Notes: generated from the letters alone by a model not told the origin. A stretch of 14,828 bases of DNA from Methanobacteriota archaeon (GCA_018645535.1 JABGWN010000210.1:1-14828); one strand, 5' to 3'. Counted from the first letter of the stretch, positions 1-8,600 are shown. Numbers and translations are program-made.

Positions 1-20
1 CTGAAGAAGCAATGAGTGTG

Positions 21-30
21 TTGATATACG
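21..30 (+). promoter_or_regulatory. possible TATA box of the tRNA gene
   Basis: The sequence TTGATATACG lies about 24-33 bases before the mature tRNA 5' end, the usual spacing of an archaeal TATA box (box A). It is only a loose match, so this call rests mainly on position. Confidence 0.35.
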
Positions 31-53
31 CGAGTGTAGCCGTTTAGATTGCT

Positions 54-140
54 GCAGGGGTCGCCCAGCTTGGTCAAAGGCGCTGGGATGAGGTCCCAGT
101 CCGTATCGGTTCGCAGGTTCGAATCCTGCCCTCTGCACCA
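54..140 (+). tRNA. tRNA-Leu (anticodon GAG)
   Basis: The full cloverleaf is visible. The acceptor stem pairs 54-60 with 130-136 (one G-U pair), followed by discriminator A137 and an encoded CCA at 138-140. The anticodon stem pairs 83-87 with 95-99 around a seven-base loop whose anticodon is GAG at 90-92, which reads the leucine codon CUC. The variable arm is long, with stem CCG/CGG at 101-103 and 107-109, as expected for class II tRNA-Leu. The T arm at 113-129 has the TTCGAAT loop. No intron is present. Confidence 0.96.
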
Positions 141-170
141 TAATTTCTAAAAAATCACTTAACTGCTTGC

Positions 171-190
171 TATTTTGCAATTGCAATTTT
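171..190 (+). promoter_or_regulatory. palindromic promoter element, copy 1
   Basis: TTGCAATTGCAA at 175-186 is a perfect 12-base palindrome within T-rich flanks. It ends 38 bases before the GTG start at 225. The same palindrome stands at 2945-2956 and, with one mismatch, on the minus strand near 14471-14484, each time 39 bases from the first start codon of an operon. The position fits a core promoter element (TATA-box position with a short leader) or an operator overlapping one. Which of these it is cannot be told from this window. Confidence 0.6.
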
Positions 191-194
191 CCTC

Positions 195-212
195 TATAGT
201 TAGTGGACTATA
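195..212 (+). repeat. short inverted repeat in the leader of the first operon
   Basis: TATAGT at 195-200 is the reverse complement of ACTATA at 207-212, with a six-base loop. It lies between the palindromic promoter element and the GTG start at 225. It could be a second operator or a weak leader hairpin, or it could be chance in AT-rich DNA. Confidence 0.3.
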
Positions 213-224
213 CTCCCATGGAAT

Positions 225-878
225 GTGTTAGTAAAAAACGCAACAGAACTGAAGACTACCGAACTCTCAATTGGAGAGATCAATGAAATCGAATGTGCAA
301 TCCAAGATGCGCTATGCTCCACCGATGCCATCCAGACTATTGCCAAGGATTCATACAAGCATCAAAATGGCTTCCTCAAGTTAACGCTTAAGGCGAAGGA
401 CGGGGAGAAGTTCCGCTTACATGTGTACAAAGTTGGAGCAACCGCCGACGAGAATATCCACAACCACCGTTGGAGCTTTGATTCCAAAATTCTATGTGGT
501 GCGTTACCGATGTACTTGTACCAGGTTGTTGAAGGAAATTCACATCGATTACACATTTACGAGCGCCTTGATGGCCCGTACACTATAACATTTAATCGAA
601 TGGTGGGAGTCATTGAATCCCCGCTAACACACATCAGAGCGGGCCGACAATATGTGATGGAAAAAAACCTTCACCACAAGATTGCTCCAGTCAGAGAATT
701 AACCATCTCCTATATGACTACACACAAAACAGATCAACAAACTTGTGATTTAATCAATGTCGTCGACAAGAGTTCTAAGGGTGAAGAAGTGAAAGAACCA
801 CCTCTTTCTGTTAAACAAGTCATCGATGCTTTGCAACTCATTCTAACAAAAGTCGTTCAACTTAAGGAGTGGATTTGA
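225..878 (+). CDS. cupin-like metal-binding protein
   Basis: The 217-residue product resembles the double-stranded beta-helix (cupin) fold. Residues 64-92 read as a beta strand followed by His79-x-His81-Arg-Trp and then a hydrophobic strand ending in Gly92, like cupin motif 1 with Asp in place of the usual Glu. A later His-His pair at 150-151 could supply the remaining metal ligand, as in motif 2. The substrate is unknown; cysteine-dioxygenase-like and sugar-epimerase-like cupins share this pattern. The start is GTG, because no in-frame ATG lies between the upstream stop at 201 and the conserved region, and the spacing to the promoter palindrome supports it. It opens an operon and its stop overlaps the next start (TGATG). 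The last 40 residues form a likely helical tail outside the cupin core. The fold assignment is by motif only. Confidence 0.7.
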   Translation: MLVKNATELKTTELSIGEINEIECAIQDALCSTDAIQTIAKDSYKHQNGFLKLTLKAKDGEKFRLHVYKVGATADENIHNHRWSFDSKILCGALPMYLYQVVEGNSHRLHIYERLDGPYTITFNRMVGVIESPLTHIRAGRQYVMEKNLHHKIAPVRELTISYMTTHKTDQQTCDLINVVDKSSKGEEVKEPPLSVKQVIDALQLILTKVVQLKEWI

Positions 879-1216
879 TGTTTTGTTCAGTATGTGGAGC
901 ACTCGGATATTTTCTCCCTAATGGAAGCCTCAAGTGTGATCGATGTGATAACATTGACAATGAAACTAAGAAAATAGAATTGATAACTGGAGAATACGTT
1001 AGTCTTTCCGAGTTGAAAACCTCCACTGGAGAACCTGAAAAGAGAACTTATGATGTGATTATGAAGCTCAAGTTGCCAACGACTGATGCTTACTTTTGCC
1101 CTGAATGTCATGGTAATGAGTCAACGTGTGAATTGCGACAAATGGATCAGACCGATGAACCTGAAGTTGCATTTCTTGAGTGTCAAATCTGTGGCCACGG
1201 GTGGCGAGAAGGATGA
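878..1216 (+). CDS. tfs: transcription factor S (TFS), archaeal RNA polymerase cleavage factor
   Basis: This 112-residue protein has the two-zinc-ribbon layout of archaeal TFS and eukaryotic TFIIS/RPB9. The N-terminal ribbon uses Cys3, Cys6, Cys20 and Cys23. The C-terminal ribbon uses Cys74, Cys77, Cys102 and Cys105, followed by the typical GHGWRE ending. The acidic pair Asp93-Glu94 at the ribbon tip matches the catalytic residues that enter the polymerase secondary channel and stimulate transcript cleavage in backtracked complexes. Length is normal for TFS (about 105-115). The ATG at 878 is chosen over GTG at 869 because AAGGAG at 864-869 lies eight bases upstream of it. The gene overlaps its neighbours on both sides, so it is expressed with them. 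It is the strongest archaeal marker in the window. Confidence 0.93.
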   Translation: MFCSVCGALGYFLPNGSLKCDRCDNIDNETKKIELITGEYVSLSELKTSTGEPEKRTYDVIMKLKLPTTDAYFCPECHGNESTCELRQMDQTDEPEVAFLECQICGHGWREG

Positions 1217-1551
1217 CGTCGAACTTCATGGTTGAAGCCGTCGGTTTCACAGCAGGCATCTTAGGGTTGATTGCATGGATTCCGCAAATCATTCGCGTAT
1301 GGTACAAAGGTGAGCATGAAGGGATCTCATTGCTTACACTCGCATCCATTCTGACGACCCTGGCACTGTGGGTCGTGTATGGCCTTCTTATTGATTCTCT
1401 ATCACTCATAATTTCAAACGCAGCAGCATTCGGCCTCATTGGATTGGTATTCATCGGCGTTGTTCGATTGAGATACTTCGGCCCTACCTACAAACCCAAG
1501 CCCAACCTATCGCAAAGAATACAATCAGTCTTTTCGGAGGGATTGTCGTGA
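1213..1551 (+). CDS. SemiSWEET / PQ-loop family transporter
   Basis: The 112-residue product has three predicted membrane helices, at about residues 8-27, 40-58 and 62-80, and the signature Pro24-Gln25 at the end of the first helix. This is the layout of SemiSWEETs, which dimerise to carry small sugars by facilitated diffusion. It is somewhat longer than a typical SemiSWEET (about 85-95 residues) owing to a polar, basic C-terminal tail from about residue 88. The ATG at 1213 overlaps the preceding TGA (ATGA); a second ATG at 1228 would give a start nearer the first helix. The substrate cannot be read from sequence. The family call is firm, and a non-sugar PQ-loop carrier is the main alternative. 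Confidence 0.85.
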   Translation: MTSNFMVEAVGFTAGILGLIAWIPQIIRVWYKGEHEGISLLTLASILTTLALWVVYGLLIDSLSLIISNAAAFGLIGLVFIGVVRLRYFGPTYKPKPNLSQRIQSVFSEGLS

Positions 1552-1766
1552 TTTCGTTAGGCTTCTTAGGACAGACAATAGGGGTTTTGTTCCTGGTATG
1601 GCTTTGCCTTCTTATTGCCAACTGGATTTTGTTGGGCATAATCATGTATATTGATACAGTGATTGATGGCGTTAATTCTTTCAAGTTTAATCGAGAAATT
1701 CGGCAAAAAGTGTTTGAGGAATTCGAGCGAAGAAAAAAGGAAAAATCTGAGAAGGTGATTGAATGA
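1548..1766 (+). CDS. small single-span membrane protein, unknown function
   Basis: The 72-residue protein begins with GTG overlapping the previous stop (GTGA). Residues 4-36 are strongly hydrophobic, giving one long or two short membrane helices. The rest is a charged, Lys/Glu/Arg-rich helix, probably cytoplasmic. I recognise no family. The four-base overlaps on both sides argue that it is a real translated member of the operon, perhaps an accessory subunit for the neighbouring membrane proteins. Confidence 0.65.
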   Translation: MISLGFLGQTIGVLFLVWLCLLIANWILLGIIMYIDTVIDGVNSFKFNREIRQKVFEEFERRKKEKSEKVIE

Positions 1767-2209
1767 TTGAAAACACTGCTTTCCTGCTCATAGTTGGGTT
1801 TCTATTGATCCCATTTTCACCATTCTTAGCAATCATGGAACGCTTTATGATAGGAATTGGGTCGATAGGAATGGTTTTCCTTCTTGGAGTTGTTATCCTA
1901 AGTTCACCGCTGATCTTTTTTGGCGGAATTGTCTTGATTGTTGCAAGTGCTGCTACGACCTCAACAGGCCTCTACTTCATTACGTTCAGTATTGTTTCAC
2001 CCTTGATATTAATTCCATTGTTATCTGTCGTCAATGAACCTGATATCCACGAGGCTTCTGGCTTACTAATCATCACCAATACGTTGCTTGTACTCGTCCT
2101 ATACACACTCGTTGGTTCGGCAAGTCCGCTCTTCTTGCCAATATTGATAGCAGCAATTGCCATTGTTGTTGGGGATTTGATGAACAATCGATTGCTCGAA
2201 GAGTTCTGA
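1763..2209 (+). CDS. polytopic membrane protein, unknown function
   Basis: The 148-residue product is almost entirely hydrophobic. About six membrane segments can be drawn, at residues 5-24, 28-46, 48-65, 69-89, 99-118 and 122-140, with very short polar links. Few charged residues lie inside the helices and no transporter or enzyme motif is evident. Its ATG overlaps the previous stop (ATGA), so it is the last gene of the five-gene operon. It ends three bases before the stop of the convergent protease gene. Confidence 0.7.
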   Translation: MIENTAFLLIVGFLLIPFSPFLAIMERFMIGIGSIGMVFLLGVVILSSPLIFFGGIVLIVASAATTSTGLYFITFSIVSPLILIPLLSVVNEPDIHEASGLLIITNTLLVLVLYTLVGSASPLFLPILIAAIAIVVGDLMNNRLLEEF

Positions 2210-2212
2210 AAT

Positions 2213-2665
2213 TCATTGCATGATAAGTTGGGAGATGAACGGCAGGATTCGTCCTTCATGTTCCCAAAACCGATCACCGTGTGGGTTTTCAAAGTCCTTC
2301 AGCATCGCATGGACGAACTCGTGATGAATCGTGCGGATGCATTCGCCTGGGTCTTCAAAAACGAGACGACGTTGAATGAGGATACGATGAATGCCGTGAC
2401 GTTCACTGTGTTTCACAGCATTCCCGCGCTTTGGATTTGAAAAGCTGCAAAGCCCCATGAGTCTTGAAGAGGATTGCCTTTTCTCGCGAAGAAAGCCTAC
2501 GGTGATGTGTGCGAACGCTTCATGATCGAAGTTGAGTTCTGGATGAAGCCGTGGAAGAAGCTCCCACACGCGTTGAGTGAGTTGAAGAAGGCGGATCCGC
2601 TCTGAGTACGTTCCAATGATACGCGGCGAATCCTTTCGTGCTCGATTTCTTGATTGTTTGTTCAT
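2213..2665 (-). CDS. SprT-like zinc metalloprotease
   Basis: The 150-residue product carries the zincin motif HEFVH at residues 115-119 and a third ligand in the His129-Gly-x-x-Phe pattern downstream. Both are hallmarks of the SprT-like/SPRTN/Wss1 superfamily. The spacing of about ten residues between the HExxH and the HG motif is as expected. In eukaryotes, relatives degrade proteins crosslinked to DNA; the archaeal and bacterial members are less well characterised. The N-terminal 20 residues are basic and may bind nucleic acid. No SprT C-terminal zinc ribbon is present, so this is the bare protease domain. It starts at ATG, stands alone on the minus strand and converges on the membrane-protein operon. 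No promoter palindrome lies at the position seen for the three operons. Confidence 0.88.
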   Translation of the reverse strand: MNKQSRNRARKDSPRIIGTYSERIRLLQLTQRVWELLPRLHPELNFDHEAFAHITVGFLREKRQSSSRLMGLCSFSNPKRGNAVKHSERHGIHRILIQRRLVFEDPGECIRTIHHEFVHAMLKDFENPHGDRFWEHEGRILPFISQLIMQ

Positions 2666-2692
2666 AATGAAGACCCTTCTGTTTTGATAGAA

Positions 2693-2915
2693 TGAGAGGT
2701 GAATAGTAGGAGAGAGGAAAGACGGCCTCTGTATCTCCTGGCGCCCGTCCGCGCCTATTCTTAAATCCGAGCAGTGCTGGTTTTGCTACCTGGTTAGCCA
2801 GATACTCGGGCCGGATTGTAGCTTCCTTTCCGGCAAAATAAATCCAGAAGCCTCGTAGGCTCCCGGACAAAGCCCCCTTGCGGGGGTACTCATGCACTCT
2901 TGGTGCAAACGGACT
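2693..2915 (-). ncRNA. candidate structured RNA of unknown family, strand uncertain
   Basis: This gene-free stretch holds at least seven closely packed inverted repeats. GAATAG 2701-2706 pairs with CTATTC 2755-2760. Inside it, AGGAGA 2708-2713 pairs with TCTCCT 2734-2739, continuing as GAGG 2714-2717 with CCTC 2726-2729; beside it GCGC 2741-2744 pairs with 2751-2754, giving a three-way junction. Then come CCGAG 2767-2771 with CTCGG 2805-2809 enclosing CTGG/CCAG 2790-2801, GCCGGA 2810-2815 with TCCGGC 2829-2834, AGCCT/AGGCT 2849-2861, CCCCC/GGGGG 2873-2886 and TGCAC/GTGCA 2893-2907. The minus strand is favoured because a TATA-like CATATATG at 2928-2935 lies about 25 bases before the last hairpin and pyrimidine-rich sequence follows the junction. 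I could not match it to RNase P, SRP, 5S or tRNA consensus. Confidence 0.5.
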
Positions 2916-2941
2916 GATAATAATCTCATATATGTCGGATT

Positions 2942-2959
2942 ATTTTGCAATTGCAAAAT
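2942..2959 (+). promoter_or_regulatory. palindromic promoter element, copy 2
   Basis: This is the most complete copy: an 18-base perfect palindrome, ATTTTGCAATTGCAAAAT, with the shared core TTGCAATTGCAA at 2945-2956. The core ends 39 bases before the ATG at 2996, matching the other two copies. Because it is symmetric it could also act leftwards. The terminal hairpin of the candidate structured RNA begins about 38 bases to its left, and a TATA-like CATATATG lies between them at 2928-2935. Confidence 0.65.
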
Positions 2960-2995
2960 TAGGCCGTATCTACTTTCACCAACCATATACAATAC

Positions 2996-3631
2996 ATGCA
3001 AAAGCATACTTTACAAGCAAAACAGAAGAACAGCGGGCTTACCCAGCCAATCGTGTTCTTCATCGACATCGATGGAACACTAACTGATGGAACCCAACGT
3101 GAGAAAATAATGGCAGAGCGAGGGTTCGTCATTGGAGAATACGGTGATCCAAAAAGAACCTATCCAATGGGAAAACAGCAATTCCTTGAAGCGTTTTGTA
3201 ATCCCGAGTTGTTCCACACCGACGTTACAATGGAGGATGCAATCGAAATGATTGATGCAATAAAACGTGCTCATGGAGTTACAAGAAATATCTACGTGTT
3301 TTATGTTACAGCTCGAGATAGCAAGCATCACCACGAAACCGAGCAAGATCTTCGTCGCCGTGGCTTATGGGTTAGTTGCGCCCGCCTTGTATGCAAACCG
3401 CATCCTGAAACGCCGAAAACTATTGAATACAAGACATCGGCCTTTGCTACTATTGTTAATGCGCTCAACCCAAGCAGTATCATTGTCATCGACAACTCCG
3501 CACACATCCTGGAAGGTGCAGTAAAATGCTTCAGAGGCTCAACTTACGGAACTATCGTCAATACGTTTGAGACCTGCACCGATGCTTTGAATTGGTGGAA
3601 GTTATACGTTAAACATCAAATGGGGTATTAG
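2996..3631 (+). CDS. HAD-superfamily phosphatase
   Basis: The 211-residue product shows all four HAD motifs. Motif I is Asp24-x-Asp26-Gly-Thr28, motif II is the Thr105 of VTARD, motif III is probably Lys146, and motif IV is IVIDNS with Asp166. Asp24 would be the nucleophile and Asp26 the acid/base. The second Asp indicates a phosphatase rather than a mutase. The layout (motif II in a T-A-R-D sequence, small helical insert at about 30-95) resembles the 3'-phosphatase domain of T4-type polynucleotide kinase, but nucleotide or small-molecule substrates are equally possible. It opens the operon 39 bases after the palindromic element, and its TAG stop lies just before the next ATG. The first 17 residues are polar and precede the fold, so a later, non-ATG start cannot be excluded. 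Confidence 0.85.
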   Translation: MQKHTLQAKQKNSGLTQPIVFFIDIDGTLTDGTQREKIMAERGFVIGEYGDPKRTYPMGKQQFLEAFCNPELFHTDVTMEDAIEMIDAIKRAHGVTRNIYVFYVTARDSKHHHETEQDLRRRGLWVSCARLVCKPHPETPKTIEYKTSAFATIVNALNPSSIIVIDNSAHILEGAVKCFRGSTYGTIVNTFETCTDALNWWKLYVKHQMGY

Positions 3632-3633
3632 TG

Positions 3634-5658
3634 ATGGCCGCATACAGTTTTAGAACCCATATGCCCATGGCATTGCACCCTAACTCATATCTTGATGTCA
3701 TTTATGAACAAAACCAATTGGAAGCTCGAATCGGACAGAACACCATCTTCGACTTGGTATTTGAGAATGAAGTGGCAAGTAAAGGAATTGGAAGCATCCC
3801 GCTGTTCGCTTCCAGAAATGGTGAACTTCCTTACAACCCGAATGGGAGACTCCTACGCCATCCAATCCGATGGAAAAAGCCAGGACACAGAGTCGTACTA
3901 AATCGAAACACAACGTATTGGGTCAGCCAGAAGCAGAAAAAAGAAAGTCATGGGATGGGCGGAATCGTCCGATACAAGCAGCCAAAAAGAGGGGTTGCAG
4001 CACAAATATTTGACTACAACAAACAACTATTCCTCATGAAAAGAGCAAGCGAAAGAGACCATCCACACGGCTTCGAATTCCAAAAGCAGTATGAAATGGC
4101 AATCAATAATCTAAAGTCAGAGGTCATTGGGGGAGATGAATCTAAAGGCGATGTCCCATTTCCAATCCTCAGATTCTTTGAAGCAACGCCTGATTTGACT
4201 GATTTAGTAAACGATGACGATGAGTTCAGCTCATATTTTCACATCAAGGATTCGGCAAATTATCTTGCTAATGTTGGATTAACGAAGGGGTGGTACAATA
4301 TAGCCCTCGATAAATCATTCATCCCTAAACTGAAGAAAAGTCAGGGCGTTGACCCAGCCACCGAGCCAGATAGTGTTCGAGAGGAATTAGAATCTTTAGT
4401 CGCATTGAAGTCGATTTCGCAAAAAAGAAAATATCCATTCAATGGAAGTGCATTATTGAACCATCATCGATTTGCGTACTTCCGTATGCTTACTGACGGA
4501 TGTGAAACGTGTGGAAAAGATCCTGGACAGCCGTGCAGTGTGGAAAGCCTAAGCGAGACAAAAACTGTTGTTCCATATGTTAAAATTACATACAACGATA
4601 TCGGTCTCAGTAAGTTGTACACGGCAGGTGGCAGAGGGAATGAGGACAAAAACAACAGAAAAAAAGAGCTCAAAGAGTTCCTCACACACTACTACACGTA
4701 CGGAAACGTCTACAACAAACCTGATTGGGAAGGTAGTGGTCTTGTAACCCAAAAACAAGCAGATACACTCTGGGAATCGTGGGATAATGAACACAGACAA
4801 CACGCACTAAGTGTGATAAATATGAGAGGCTCACACAGAATGCCTTTTTCATGCGAACAACGGCTGAATTACTCAGAATATGAAGTAACCATTTCATTTG
4901 CAACGATTTTGAAAGCAGGGATGTTTCCACTGACGCTTCGCTCGGATGGTTCAACCCCCAACGACGGAACGCCAAACAGATTTTTCGGAGGAACCCATCC
5001 TCCTTCCTTGACTGTGCAGAATCTTTGGATTGATCTCATGAAGCGCGTCCTTGCCTTGAAATTGCGTGAAATAGATAAGAAAGGTAAGAAGAAACAACAG
5101 GATCGCTTTGGAATCGCAGGTGAACGACACGATGATCAAGATACGCTTCTGTGGGATATAATGGCTGATGATTCAATTAGAACCATTTGGCTCGATGAGC
5201 CCCATGGTTCAGACGGAAGACAGTTGCCTATTTTGCAACGCAATGATTCATCCCTTAGCAGAAGCAACACGACAGAATGTTGGCTTTGGCATGATGAAAG
5301 AGATTGGGATAATCAAAAGGGAAAACTACCGATTGTTTCAATGAACACAAGCATACAAGAGTTGGAGGATTTGTTTAAACAAAAAGAAGCACTGCCTGGT
5401 GTTGTTGTCTCGATCGATCAATGGCTCATTCGTGGCGATAATGAGCCATATCAATACGCAAACATAGACACAGAATACGGTATCAATTCTCGAAGATTCG
5501 CAGGCACTGAGGAACAAGTTGGAGCGAGAACCTTTGCGACGTTGCTCAAACGCGTTATCGATACGTCAAACTTTGGTATTCTTTCCAACGAAGTACATCA
5601 TACCAGAAGAGCATATGGTGTTTTATTGAACCCCCACTTCGAAGGAAATAAGGAGTGA
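3634..5658 (+). CDS. 674-residue protein of unknown function
   Basis: I do not recognise this family. The protein is soluble, with no signal peptide or membrane segment, and is rich in charged and aromatic residues. A Cys290-x-x-Cys293 pair with Cys301 could be part of a metal site, but a fourth ligand is not obvious. Notable conserved-looking patches include RASERDHPHGFEFQKQYE near residue 145-165, GIAGERHDDQD near 495 and WLDEPHGSDGRQLP near 520. These His/Asp/Glu/Arg-rich patches would suit an active site, but no known nuclease, helicase or transferase motif is matched. GTG at 3631 is an alternative start; ATG at 3634 is preferred. It sits between the phosphatase and the kinase-TPR gene with almost no spacing, which implies a shared task. 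Confidence 0.85.
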   Translation: MAAYSFRTHMPMALHPNSYLDVIYEQNQLEARIGQNTIFDLVFENEVASKGIGSIPLFASRNGELPYNPNGRLLRHPIRWKKPGHRVVLNRNTTYWVSQKQKKESHGMGGIVRYKQPKRGVAAQIFDYNKQLFLMKRASERDHPHGFEFQKQYEMAINNLKSEVIGGDESKGDVPFPILRFFEATPDLTDLVNDDDEFSSYFHIKDSANYLANVGLTKGWYNIALDKSFIPKLKKSQGVDPATEPDSVREELESLVALKSISQKRKYPFNGSALLNHHRFAYFRMLTDGCETCGKDPGQPCSVESLSETKTVVPYVKITYNDIGLSKLYTAGGRGNEDKNNRKKELKEFLTHYYTYGNVYNKPDWEGSGLVTQKQADTLWESWDNEHRQHALSVINMRGSHRMPFSCEQRLNYSEYEVTISFATILKAGMFPLTLRSDGSTPNDGTPNRFFGGTHPPSLTVQNLWIDLMKRVLALKLREIDKKGKKKQQDRFGIAGERHDDQDTLLWDIMADDSIRTIWLDEPHGSDGRQLPILQRNDSSLSRSNTTECWLWHDERDWDNQKGKLPIVSMNTSIQELEDLFKQKEALPGVVVSIDQWLIRGDNEPYQYANIDTEYGINSRRFAGTEEQVGARTFATLLKRVIDTSNFGILSNEVHHTRRAYGVLLNPHFEGNKE

Positions 5659-5662
5659 TTGA

Positions 5663-8600
5663 ATGACGCTTAGTTTGATCGAGATTATCGACCAAATTAA
5701 GCGTTGGACAGTTGATGATGTTCGTCGTATCTGGCATCATAAGAAGTGGTCTGGGAAAGATGAAGCCCTTTTTTCAAAAGGCATAAACCCAATCGAATTC
5801 GAAGAAGGAAAAGCCGAAGAACTCGATTCATTTGAGGCCTTGAGGACTTATTTTCTGAATATGTTAAACGATCAAACTAATTCATTTAATTCTGCAATAG
5901 ATCGATCTCATCTACGCATTGCAAAAGCATTCTTATTGATCGACGACAATGAACGATTGAATGATTTTTTGAGTGAGGATTGGGAAATTGAAACAAGTAT
6001 CCTTAATTCTCAAGTTTTTGATGTTAATGATTACCAGAAAGCTATGAGGGATCAATTAGACGAGTTGGATATTGGGAGAAGCAAGGGTGATATCTCAAAG
6101 GCTCAATTATGCTATGCTTCAGAACTTTTATTGGATAAAGGAGCAGATAACCCGAAAATCCAGAAGATTACATGGAAAGGTGTAAAATCAGAGTGGGGGC
6201 CGAAAATCGTAGTTGGCAATATAGGGGAATTAACCCAAAAATATGCCTATATTTACAATCGAGGCAATAGTAAGAAAGACGATAATAATCGAATCGAGAA
6301 ATACAACATTGCTGCGAAATTGGGGCACACATCACAATATACATCAGAATACAAAGAAGCAGACGTTAACCCCGAATATCAAAATATTATGATATTAGAA
6401 ATTCAAGAAACTGAAGAATGCAGAACTCTTGATGTCCATTTTACGGAACTCTTGAAGCAAGAAAGTTTGCCTAAATCTGCTATTGATGTATTATTTACAA
6501 ATCTGGCGAAAGTCTACTTGAGAAAATTGGATCATGCATCATACAACATGAACTCATCTAATCTGAAATCAACACTCCCCCGATTAATTACAGTTGAAAA
6601 TAGATGCTTTGAAAGTTTAATCGCAGAGAAACATGAATGGAAAGCTTTGCGTGCTAAAGTGAAACCTATACAAAAAAGCGATGCCGACGAATATTATGTC
6701 ATTCATGCAGATGAATGGGGCGGTAATTTCCTTGTAAATTCTGAAGAAAATGACGTTTTTATTATTGACTTCGAAGACGCACTCATCGCGAAGATTGTTG
6801 ATGACGCCCCTCTAAAAATACAGACGGTTGGTGGAGACTTATCGTCACGTATTTTCAGTGTGAAAAAGAGTACAAAACCTATTATGGATGACGGGGGGTT
6901 AAATCTCCTAGCGTCAATTGGCCGCTTGCTTACCGCAATTATCCAGTATCCAAGAGAGGATTTGCCTTCAGATTGGATTGAGGATATCGTCAAAATATAC
7001 CTCGAGGCATTTAACAAAATGTTGGTGTCAAAGCCGAATGGAAAGAAGTGGAAAGAACACTGGGATGATTCCTTCAAAATTCAAATTCTAGTTTACGCAT
7101 GGGATTGGGCCTTGTATTGGAAAGAGAAAAACACTGAGGGGAATCCGTTCTTTGAAAATAAGCAGTTTGATGAATTTGTTCGAGTTGTAACGGAATTACT
7201 TTATCCAGAGCCGAATTCAAAAAAGATAGTTGATGAAGAAGGGAGAGACCCTCCCACGCCAGAAGAAAGTGTCATGAAATATCCAGAAGATGGTGATTCT
7301 GAGGCAAAGGAGTTGTTTCAAAAATCTATGGATCTTGCAAACCAAGAGAAATTTGATGAAGCGTGGAATGTGTGCCTTAGTGCTCATTCTGTTATTGAAA
7401 AAACAGGAACTAAAACAGAAAAAGGGCTTCTTTATTATTGGGTTGGTCGTCTTCTTATAGCAACTAATCCGGAGTGCAATGAGGTCGGCCTCGAGTGGTT
7501 TAGCAGGTCGATTCAATGTCTCACTGACAACAATAGAGAAATCCCATACAACTCTCTAAATGAACGACAGCAGAACCTTTTGATGGAAAACTGGACTTAC
7601 ACATCTTGGGTATATCGAATAAAGAAAGAGTACGATATTGCAGAAACATATCTCAAAAAGGCTTTCTCTTTCTACCATGGTGGAGAAGAAGAGTTCAACA
7701 TATCCCTCGTTGAGAAATTTCCCTCAAACGACACTACAGAAAATATCCTTTTCCAATATTCCAAGCTCCTCAGAGAATGGGCATGGTTATGTTTTGAAAG
7801 AGAGGATTACATAGAATCTTCAAGAGTTTTCGATATGCTGTGGCATAAAGAAATGGTCGATGGTGACGATGATAAAATGGACAACTATCGAATGTGTGCA
7901 GCGATAGCATACTCTTACAGTGGTAACCATGAGATTGCAGAGAGGCTTGAACTCGAATGTCTGGACTACAGAGAAAAGATGTTATTACAAATTTCAGACG
8001 GCGATGCCCGAGAGGTTTCTAAGGCTCTACGTAATCTTGGGTTAAATGCTAATGCGGCTAAGGAGTTTAAGATGGGCAAAGAATACTTGGATCGATGCAT
8101 TAAATCAATAAACGAAACAGATGAAAGGTGGGTTTCTAGTGATGAGAAGGAGGAGTGGGTAGGTTTCATAAAAGAAAATATGCAAGATATTTCAACGAAT
8201 AGCATCCCTAAATTTATCGATTCTCAATACAATCTGTTTACTGAGCATGAATATATTGAACCATATGCCGGCGTGATCACAGACAAATCATTTCAAATAC
8301 ATGTAAAAAACATGTGGAGAAAGACTAATTCTGCTTCTAAGGTTGAATACTGCGAAGAGTTCATTTATTCAGAAAGTGAAAACAATGAGGAAATGGAATT
8401 CTTCTCTCTGTTGTTCATTATTACATTTGGTAGGCATAAGAACGTACAACATCATTATCAGAGACTGCAACTTCTTGGGGAAGAACTTTCTTCAAAGTCG
8501 GGAGACTTCGGCTATCTCTACTCTAGTAAATTAGCTGTTTTTTATATCTCTTCTCTACAACAAGAATCTCAATCACTATCTTCTGAATTAGTCAACATTT

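Noticed and set aside
1..50. Possible 3' end of an upstream gene (frame 1 stops at 13-15, frame 3 at 48-50).
   Set aside because: Only 4 or 15 codons are visible and neither can be shown to be coding.
2712..2720. GAGAGGAAA resembling the RNase P RNA 5' core.
   Set aside because: It is fully used in a local hairpin with 2726-2739 and does not continue into the consensus.
2820..2840. Minus-strand GCCGGAAAGGAAGC resembling SRP RNA helix 8.
   Set aside because: The flanking CAGG and AGCA of the asymmetric loop are missing, the loop is one base too long, and the folded region is shorter than archaeal SRP RNA.
3013..3037. ACAGAA followed by GGGCTTA, recalling the conserved 3' core of RNase P RNA.
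   Set aside because: The two parts have extra bases between them, lie inside the phosphatase coding region, and no matching GAGGAAAGTCC-type 5' core was found.
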